From: an uncultured Verrucomicrobiota bacterium | GTDB taxonomy: Bacteria; Verrucomicrobiota; Kiritimatiellia; CAIQIC01; Lenti-01 | DNA: 64,000 nt | Assembly (NCBI GenBank): GCA_937860055.1 | Contig: CALMBO010000028.1 | Location: 147,881-211,880, forward strand | Reading direction: 5' to 3' | Shown: in pieces, positions 58,540-64,000 of the stretch | Layout of the letters: every line of letters starts with the position of its first letter | Numbering within the stretch: the stretch's first letter is position 1 | Made by a program: the position numbers and the translations under genes | Notes under the pieces: model-generated | Seen by the model: the letters and a program-made list of their open reading frames with translations, nothing else | What the model was told of the DNA's origin: nothing | Databases searched by the model: none

Positions 58540-59988
58540 TCACTTCCGCTTGTGCGCGGGCGGCAGGCCCAGCTCCTCGCGGTACTTCGCCACCGTCCGC
58601 CGCGCCAGCTTCAACCCCTGCCCGTTCAGCTTCTCCGCGATCGCCTGGTCGGACAGCGGATGCCTCACATCCTCGTGCGCGATGGCTTTCGCCACGGCCT
58701 CCTTCGCCGCCGCCGTCGAGATGGAGCCGCCATCCGCCGTCCGGAGGCCGGCCGTGAAGAAGAACTTCAGCTCGAACACGCCCTGCGGCGTCCGCACGTA
58801 CTTGCCCGAAACCGCCCGCCCCACCGTCGTCTCGTGCAGGCCCAGCTTCTCCGCCACCCCACTCATCGTCAGGGGCCTCAGCTTCGAAATGCCATGCTCG
58901 AAGAATTCCTTCTGCGCCGCCGCGATCTCCTCCGCGATCCGGCGGATCGTCGTCCGCCGCTGGTGCAGGCTGTCCATCACGAACTGGCCCGAACGGATCT
59001 TTTCCGCGAGGTATTTCCTCGCCGCCGCCGCCGTCCCGGGATCCTGCAGCATCGATTCGTATTCCGCGCTGATGTGCAGGCGCGGCAGGCCGTCCCGCAG
59101 CATCTCCACGACGGTTTCGTCCTCCGCCGTCTGGCGGATCTCCACTTCCGGCGTCACATAGACCGCCGGCGGCGCCGAAAACTTCAGCCCCGGCTTGGGA
59201 TCCAGCAGGGCGATCAGCTTCATCGCGGCCGCCGCCTCGGCCTCCTTCATCCCCGCCGCCTTCGCCAGTTCCGCGGCGGTCTTCTCCCCCAGCTCCTCCA
59301 GATGACCCCCGACCAGTTTCGCCGCCGCGGATTCCTCCCCCTGCCCCGCCCTCCGCAATTGGATCAGCAGGCATTCCTTCAGGCCGCGCGCCGCCACGCC
59401 CGGCGGATCGAACTCCTGCACCACCGCCAGCGCCTCCCGCACCGTTTCCTCCGGAACGCCCGACTCGCGCGACACCTCCGCCACGTCCGCCGCCAGCCAT
59501 CCGTTCTCGTCCACGTTGCCGATGATGTATTCGCCCGCCTTCTTCTGCGCGTCGCCGATCCCCGACTCGTTCAGCTGCTCCTCCAGGTGCGCATGCAGCG
59601 AAGGCGGCGCCGTGATCGAATCCAGGAAGAACTGCCGCTTCTCCTCCGCCTCCGGCGTCGGCGCCGGCGTTCCCGGCGCCTCGTCCAGCGGATGCGCCTC
59701 CAGCATGTGCTCCAGCGCGTCGATCTCCCTCCCGTAGTCGTCCGGCTCGAAATCGTTCTCCTGGTCGGCCTCGTCGGAGGCGGTGCCCGCCAGCGGCTCG
59801 GGAACCGCCAGCAAGGCATCCGCCTCGCCCGGCTTCTCCTCCAGCACCGGATTCTGTTCCAGCTCGGTCCGGACCAGGTCGCGCAGCTCCGGCAGCGGCG
59901 CCTGCAGGAAACGCAGCGCCTGCATCATGCGCGGCGCCAGCTTCATCTCCTGCCGCATCGACTGGTTCTGGAACATCCCTTGCTTCAT
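58540..59988 (-). CDS. rpoN: RNA polymerase sigma-54 factor
   Basis: 482 residues. Region I: SMRQEMKLAPRMMQALRFLQ, LPELRDLVRTELEQNPVLEE, with glutamines typical of activator-interacting region. An acidic region II follows, then the core-binding domain (DENGWLAADVAEVSRESGVP, FDPPGVAARGLKECLLIQLR). The HTH (LTMSGVAEKLGLHETTVGRA) and the RpoN box (LARRTVAKYREELGLPPAHK) that reads the -24 element are intact. Needs an AAA+ activator, none of which is in this window. Followed by the aminotransferase gene at 20 bp. Confidence 0.97.
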   Translation of the reverse strand: MKQGMFQNQSMRQEMKLAPRMMQALRFLQAPLPELRDLVRTELEQNPVLEEKPGEADALLAVPEPLAGTASDEADQENDFEPDDYGREIDALEHMLEAHPLDEAPGTPAPTPEAEEKRQFFLDSITAPPSLHAHLEEQLNESGIGDAQKKAGEYIIGNVDENGWLAADVAEVSRESGVPEETVREALAVVQEFDPPGVAARGLKECLLIQLRRAGQGEESAAAKLVGGHLEELGEKTAAELAKAAGMKEAEAAAAMKLIALLDPKPGLKFSAPPAVYVTPEVEIRQTAEDETVVEMLRDGLPRLHISAEYESMLQDPGTAAAARKYLAEKIRSGQFVMDSLHQRRTTIRRIAEEIAAAQKEFFEHGISKLRPLTMSGVAEKLGLHETTVGRAVSGKYVRTPQGVFELKFFFTAGLRTADGGSISTAAAKEAVAKAIAHEDVRHPLSDQAIAEKLNGQGLKLARRTVAKYREELGLPPAHKRK

Positions 59989-60048
59989 TCAGACCAACTT
60001 ACCGGATTTTCCGCCCCCTGCAAAACGCAATCGGGTGCTGCCGGGCTC

Positions 60049-61122
60049 CTATTCCGGGCTTCCGGCCTCCGGCTCTTCCCCCGCCGGCCCGCCTCGCCGC
60101 CCCGTCGCCAGCACCTCGTCCACCCGCCGCAGCAGCGTGGCCGCGTCCACCCGCTCCTCCAGCGTGCGCGCCAGCGCCCCGAAACCCCGGAACCCGCGCA
60201 GATACCGCACCAGGTGCGGACGCAGCACCAGGCACGCCGTCAGCTCCGCCCCCAGCTTCAACTCCTTCTTCCCCCGGCGCGCCATCAGATCCATCTCCCG
60301 CCGCAGATGCTCGTGGATCGCCGCCCGCACCTCCTCCGCCGGCGGCCGGCGCGGCGCGCGCCCCGCCGCCAGGTCGCGGATGTCTCGGAACAGCCACGGA
60401 TTCCCCAGCGCCACGCGCCCCACCATCACGCCGTCCACCCCCGTCTCCCGCACCATCCGGAACACGTCCGCCGCCACCCTCACCCCCCCGTTGCCGATCA
60501 CGGGGATCTTCCGCGCCCGCTTCACCTCCGCGATCAGGTTCCAGTCCGACGGCCCCGAATGCCGCACGCTCGCCACCCGCCCGTGCAGGAAGATCGCCTC
60601 CGCCCCCGCTTCCTCCACGCCGGCCGTCGTCTCCATCACGTTGACTGTGTCCGCGCACCAGCCGATGCGCGTCTTCACCGTCACGGGCAGGGCGCCTCCC
60701 GCCGCCGCCTTCACCTGCCGGACGATCTCCGCCATCTTCGCCGGTTCCCGCATCAGCCCCGCGCCGTCGCCCCGGTTCCGGATCTTCGGCATCGGGCAGC
60801 CCGCGTTGATGTCCAGGAAATCGAACGTCTTCGCCTCCGCGATCCGCGCCGCCGCCGCCGCCATCACCCCCGGATCGGATCCGTAGATCTGCGCGCCGAT
60901 GGGATGCTCCCCGCCCCACGTGTCCAGGTAGTGCCCCGTCCGCGCGTGGTGGCGCATCAGCCCCTGCGCGCTCACCATCTCCGTCACCACCGCCCCGCAC
61001 CCCTGTTCGAGGCACAGCGAACGGAACGCGCCGTCCGTGAACCCCGCCATGGGCGCGAGGAACACCGGCCACTCCACGCGGAGCGGACCGATCGGCAAAG
61101 GCTGGAGCGGAAATCCGGACAT
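60049..61122 (-). CDS. dusB: tRNA-dihydrouridine synthase
   Basis: 357 residues from the ATG at 61122 (MSGFPLQPLPIGPLRVEWPV); the frame stays open upstream through a TTTTCCAC repeat pair, but the preceding AGGATG and family alignment support 61122. FMN-dependent reduction of tRNA uridines. LAPMAGFTDGAFRSLCLEQG, catalytic Cys in DINAGCPMPKIRNRGDGAGL, VTVKTRIGW, EAIFLHGRVASVRHSGPSDW, IPVIGNGGVRVAADVFRMV, and VMVGRVALGNPWLF. It is closest to the DusB group by motif spacing; assignment among Dus subfamilies is tentative. Confidence 0.92.
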   Translation of the reverse strand: MSGFPLQPLPIGPLRVEWPVFLAPMAGFTDGAFRSLCLEQGCGAVVTEMVSAQGLMRHHARTGHYLDTWGGEHPIGAQIYGSDPGVMAAAAARIAEAKTFDFLDINAGCPMPKIRNRGDGAGLMREPAKMAEIVRQVKAAAGGALPVTVKTRIGWCADTVNVMETTAGVEEAGAEAIFLHGRVASVRHSGPSDWNLIAEVKRARKIPVIGNGGVRVAADVFRMVRETGVDGVMVGRVALGNPWLFRDIRDLAAGRAPRRPPAEEVRAAIHEHLRREMDLMARRGKKELKLGAELTACLVLRPHLVRYLRGFRGFGALARTLEERVDAATLLRRVDEVLATGRRGGPAGEEPEAGSPE

Positions 61123-61141
61123 GCGCCACATCCTACGGCAC

Positions 61142-61182
61142 TTTTCCACGCTGTGGAAAATGTTTTTCCACGCCGTGGAAAA
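61142..61182. repeat. Palindromic TTTTCCAC repeat pair, locus 6
   Basis: Copies at 61142-61160 and 61164-61182, 22 bp start to start, between the Dus start and the Mut7-C stop. The second overlaps neither stop codon but lies 2 bp from the Mut7-C end. Confidence 0.9.
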
Positions 61183-61183
61183 A

Positions 61184-61972
61184 TCACCCGGGGGCCGGCT
61201 TCCCCAGCATCCCCCCGAACCGTTCGCGCAGCTTGCCGACATGGGAGCCTTCCCAATAGATCTTGCCGCAGGAGGTGCAGCGGTAGAACACGTCGTAGTA
61301 CTTCTTCGTCTTGGGCTCCAGCTGCGCCTCCACCTGCTCCTTCGCCGCCGGCTCGATCCGCCCGTTGCAGTCCGCGCAGCGCGAAAACGGCCGCACCAGC
61401 CCCGCCAGGTCGAAGCGCCGCACCACCTCGTCCACCTGCCGCCGCGGCCAAACCGACCGCACCCAGTAGCCGTGCGTCACCGCCTTCGCGTGCAGCAGCC
61501 GCCGGTCCCGAGTCAGCACGATGCGCCCCTCCGCCTCCGAGATCGCCACGATCTCGCCGTCGCCGTAGGTATTGGAAAACAGCGTGTCGAACCCCAGCAG
61601 CCGCAGCATCCGCGCCAGCCGGCCCAGGTTCACGTCCACCACGAACGCGATCTTCCGCAGCGGCCGCTCCCGCAGCCTCGCGACCGGCGAGATGTCGATC
61701 CCCTCGAACACCGGATACACCGCCACCCGGTCGCCGTCCTGCAAGTGATGCCCGAACCCGACCGGCTCTCCGTTCACGACGATCAGGTCCACCTCCGTGT
61801 GCGGAACCCCCAGCGCCTCGATCGAATCCTTGATCCCCGGATGCCCGTGGAACCGGTACGCCACCGTCTGCTTCCGCTGCTCCGGCTTCAGGAAATCGTT
61901 CAGCTCCTCGTAGAAGCGGAACTCCGCCGCGTGCTCGAACGTGCGCCGGTCCTTCCGTCTCGGATGCTTCAT
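61184..61972 (-). CDS. Ubiquitin-like / Mut7-C RNase protein
   Basis: 262 residues from the ATG at 61972. Residues 10-95 form a ubiquitin-like domain (AAEFRFYEELNDFLKPEQRK, FHGHPGIKDSIEALGVPHTE, VDLIVVNGEPVGFGHHLQDG). Residues 105-190 form the Mut7-C PIN-like RNase domain with KIAFVVDVNLGRLARMLRLL and GRIVLTRDRRLL. A C-terminal zinc ribbon is present (SRCADCNGRI ... YRCTSCGKIY). This Ub-Mut7-C-ribbon architecture is known from bacteria; its RNA target is unknown. Confidence 0.93.
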   Translation of the reverse strand: MKHPRRKDRRTFEHAAEFRFYEELNDFLKPEQRKQTVAYRFHGHPGIKDSIEALGVPHTEVDLIVVNGEPVGFGHHLQDGDRVAVYPVFEGIDISPVARLRERPLRKIAFVVDVNLGRLARMLRLLGFDTLFSNTYGDGEIVAISEAEGRIVLTRDRRLLHAKAVTHGYWVRSVWPRRQVDEVVRRFDLAGLVRPFSRCADCNGRIEPAAKEQVEAQLEPKTKKYYDVFYRCTSCGKIYWEGSHVGKLRERFGGMLGKPAPG

Positions 61973-62007
61973 GGCCGGCGGCTTTCCATCCCGCTCCCGG
62001 CGGAATC

Positions 62008-62997
62008 TCAGGCCCTGGGGGCGCGATAGGTCTTTCGGAAAAGGCCGGCCAGGAAGGGGTTCTTCGCGATGCACAGCCGCCGGTTCAGCTCGCGGCAGCC
62101 GACGCCGCCCTGCATCCGCACGCGCCGCAGCGCGAACAGCGGCGTGCCGGGGCGGTTCGCCCCGCAATCCATCGACAGCGCCGCCTCGTAGCCGGCCAGC
62201 AGCGCGGCTTCGATGGCCACCCCGTCGTATTCGCCCCACGGCCAGCTCATCGCCCGCGTCGGCCGCCCCGCCACCGCCTCGAGGCGTTCCCGGCACAGCG
62301 TGAATTCGTTCAGGCAGAACTCGATCCGCTCGCCCGTGGTCCGCGCCGCCAGCTTGTTCTCCAGCAGGTCGCTCGATTCGGGCCAGTAGCCGTTGTGCGC
62401 ATAGGCCGATCCGCTGGGATACATCGGCAGGCCGTCGCGCACCTCGAGGTAGATGCCATGGACGCGGATGTCGTTCTGCGCCTCCCGCAGCGGCCGGTTG
62501 GAGCGGAAGCACGCCTGGTGCGTGTGCGTGTGCCCGAAGAGGCCGTGGCCCTGCTCCTCGACGAGCGAGCGCAGTTCCGTCCGGTTCATGAAGGCCGTCG
62601 GATCGTTCCGCTCGATGGCCCGGTCCCACGCGTCGCGCGCCACCGGCAGTTCGCGCAGGTCCGCGCCCGCCGTCGCGGAATCCGGGCGGCGCGGCCCGTC
62701 GTGCAGATAGGCCGTCACGCATCCGAACGACGCCTTCACCCCGTACTCCCGCAGGATCGGCGCCGCATGCACCCAGTTGTCCAGGTAGCAGTCGTCGAAC
62801 GTGAGGACGTAGGACAGCTTCGGCGGCTCCGCCCCGCCCTTGACGTAGTCGATGGCCTGGTCGAGCGGAATGCTGTGCCAGCCGTGCGAAGCCAGCCATT
62901 CCAGGTGCGCGCGGAACTCCTCCGGGGTGATTCCACACACCGGCGAGATGTTGCGGTAGCACAGGATCGGGAGGCTCGGCTTCATTCCGGAAACCAT
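62008..62997 (-). CDS. Polysaccharide deacetylase-family protein
   Basis: 329 residues from the ATG at 62997; an ATG at 62985 (MKPSLPILCYRNISP) is equally possible. NodB-fold: PILCYRNISPVCGITPEEF, motif 1 YVLTFDDCYLDNW with two Asp, motif 2 HGLFGHTHTHQACFRSNRPL with the His pair, SWPWGEYDGVAIEAALLAGY as motif for the catalytic Arg/Asp region. There is no signal peptide, so it may act inside the cell or on a lipid-linked glycan. A CE4-type deacetylase of cell-wall or exopolysaccharide sugars is likely. It is 35 bp upstream of the Mut7-C gene on the same strand. Confidence 0.9.
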   Translation of the reverse strand: MVSGMKPSLPILCYRNISPVCGITPEEFRAHLEWLASHGWHSIPLDQAIDYVKGGAEPPKLSYVLTFDDCYLDNWVHAAPILREYGVKASFGCVTAYLHDGPRRPDSATAGADLRELPVARDAWDRAIERNDPTAFMNRTELRSLVEEQGHGLFGHTHTHQACFRSNRPLREAQNDIRVHGIYLEVRDGLPMYPSGSAYAHNGYWPESSDLLENKLAARTTGERIEFCLNEFTLCRERLEAVAGRPTRAMSWPWGEYDGVAIEAALLAGYEAALSMDCGANRPGTPLFALRRVRMQGGVGCRELNRRLCIAKNPFLAGLFRKTYRAPRA

Positions 62998-63025
62998 CGT
63001 AGGAAAACGCGGGGGAAAGGCCAGC

Positions 63026-64000
63026 CTATTGTGGCGCGGATTCCCCGCCGCCGTGCTTGCGGATCAGCCGGGCGTCGCGCGTGCCTTCGTAGATGTCAAA
63101 TTCCAGCAGCCGGCACTCGATGTCCCCGTTCCACATCGCCACCCGCCGCGCCGGATGCAGCCCGATCTTCCTCCCCAGCGGGAGGTTCCCCGTGAAGACC
63201 ACCCCGCGCATGCCCTGGCACTTCGTCTTGAAGTAGGTGCCGATGGCTTCATAGAGCGGCACGAGGCGCTCCTCGAGCCCCATGCGCTCGCCGTATTCGG
63301 GATTCATCACGATCACCACCGGCGGCTTCGGCAGCGGCGTGTCGCGGAAATCGCAGGTGTGGAACCGGATCATCCCCTCCACCCCCGCCCGCCCCGCGTT
63401 CTCCCGCGCGCAGGCGATGGCCTGCGGATCCACGTCCGACGCCGCGATCCAGGTCCGCGGCGCCGCGATGAACTTTTTCCGCGCCTCCGCCTTCAGCTCC
63501 TGCCATGCGCCCGTGTCCGCGCCGTCCAGCCGCAGGAACGCGTAGTCGTCCCGCTCCAGCCCCGGCGCCCGGTTCTGCGCGATCCACGCGGCCTCGATCG
63601 CGAGCGTTCCGCTGCCGCACATCGGGGCGATGAACGCCTCCGCCGGATTTTTCCCCCACCCCGCCTCCAGCACGATGCTCGCCGCCAGCGTCTCGCGCAG
63701 CGGCGCCACCCACGACCGCCACCGGTATCCCCGGTGCGAAAGCGGAATCCCGCTGGTATCGAGGAAAATCTGCGCCGACTGCTCCTTCCAGAAGAGCGCG
63801 ACGCACGAGGCGCCTTCCGGCGTCGAGGTCGAATCGGGCCGCGAACCGGTTTGCTCCACGAACCGGTCGGCGATGGCGTCCTTGCACCGCAGCACCGCGA
63901 ACCGCGGATCGCGGATGGTCTCGTGCTGCGCCACGCCGTGCACGTGGAACGGCGCGTCGGCCCGCAGCCATTCCTCCCACGGCAGGCCCCGCACCGCCTC
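63026..64000 (-). CDS. rlmL: RlmL-like 23S rRNA guanine-N2 methyltransferase (C-terminal part)
   Basis: At least 324 residues; the frame continues past the window edge, so the N-terminal THUMP part is mostly outside. Class I SAM methyltransferase: RGYRWRSWVAPLRETLAASI, AFIAPMCGSGTLAIEAAWIA (SAM-binding), WIAASDVDPQAIACARENAG, and the catalytic motif VVIVMNPEYGERMG, where NPPYG is usual and Glu replaces the second Pro. The C-terminus RKIGLHPARRVAMWNGDIEC RLL fits the RlmL/Trm14 family. It methylates a guanine (G2445 in E. coli). The NPEYG variant is worth noting. Confidence 0.88.
   Translation of the reverse strand, partial: EAVRGLPWEEWLRADAPFHVHGVAQHETIRDPRFAVLRCKDAIADRFVEQTGSRPDSTSTPEGASCVALFWKEQSAQIFLDTSGIPLSHRGYRWRSWVAPLRETLAASIVLEAGWGKNPAEAFIAPMCGSGTLAIEAAWIAQNRAPGLERDDYAFLRLDGADTGAWQELKAEARKKFIAAPRTWIAASDVDPQAIACARENAGRAGVEGMIRFHTCDFRDTPLPKPPVVIVMNPEYGERMGLEERLVPLYEAIGTYFKTKCQGMRGVVFTGNLPLGRKIGLHPARRVAMWNGDIECRLLEFDIYEGTRDARLIRKHGGGESAPQ

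Overview
The window is a 64 kb, GC-rich (roughly two-thirds G+C, third positions strongly C/G) chromosomal segment of a Gram-negative bacterium. A PEP-CTERM exosortase-sorted protein, a CotH/lamin-tail surface protein, a gingipain-type C25 peptidase, an archaeal-type prolyl-tRNA synthetase, a PaaK-plus-ACT pair and dispersed REP/RAYT-like repeats together suggest the PVC superphylum, most likely Kiritimatiellota or a close Verrucomicrobiota relative. That placement is an inference; there is no rRNA gene here. I see no tRNA, rRNA or CRISPR array.

Layout. 0-14 kb: a partial nucleotidyltransferase, a DUF4412-like secreted protein, PPK2, then a tightly overlapping minus-strand operon padR / HAAS-alpha-2-macroglobulin / pbpC with its own operator, and an envelope operon of two bactofilins, a MurC-like ligase and a PH-domain membrane protein. 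14-22.8 kb: ACT + phenylacetate-CoA ligase, an M28 peptidase lipoprotein, a three-subunit molybdenum hydroxylase operon, an ankyrin protein and a CIA30-like lipoprotein. 22.8-24.7 kb: a lower-GC island with an XRE regulator, an SRA-HNH modification-dependent nuclease and a 5'-truncated vsr, ending in a short element with inverted repeats. 24.8-37.6 kb: accessory surface and conflict genes (PEP-CTERM protein, PLD-like enzyme, hicAB, C25 peptidase, HMCES/YedK, a RAYT remnant, an orphan Rhs tip with a putative immunity gene, CotH/LTD giant protein). 37.7-64 kb: mainly housekeeping (PhzF, LMW phosphatase, proS, icd, radC, ispA, folB, leuA with an attenuator, an oligopeptide-type ABC permease pair, aroK, a zinc-ribbon/PTS-IIA fusion, AlkD-like, aminotransferase, rpoN, dus, Ub-Mut7-C, deacetylase, RlmL-like), with a two-HTH regulator bearing striking palindromic operators.

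Four layers of structure lie outside the genes. (1) Fourteen copies of a TTTTCCAC...GTGGAAAA palindrome at six loci, always in pairs (or a quadruplet) whose start-to-start spacing is 30-31 or 22 bp; one quadruplet is translated inside a permease gene. (2) Two GxxExxY nuclease cassettes bounded by inverted arrays of CGCAAAG-like units, plus a gene-less 102-bp relative. (3) REP-like hairpins beside a truncated RAYT transposase. (4) Short degenerate tandem arrays in several intergenic spacers. The leucine operon leader (near-leaderless leader peptide, antiterminator, terminator) is the clearest RNA regulatory device.
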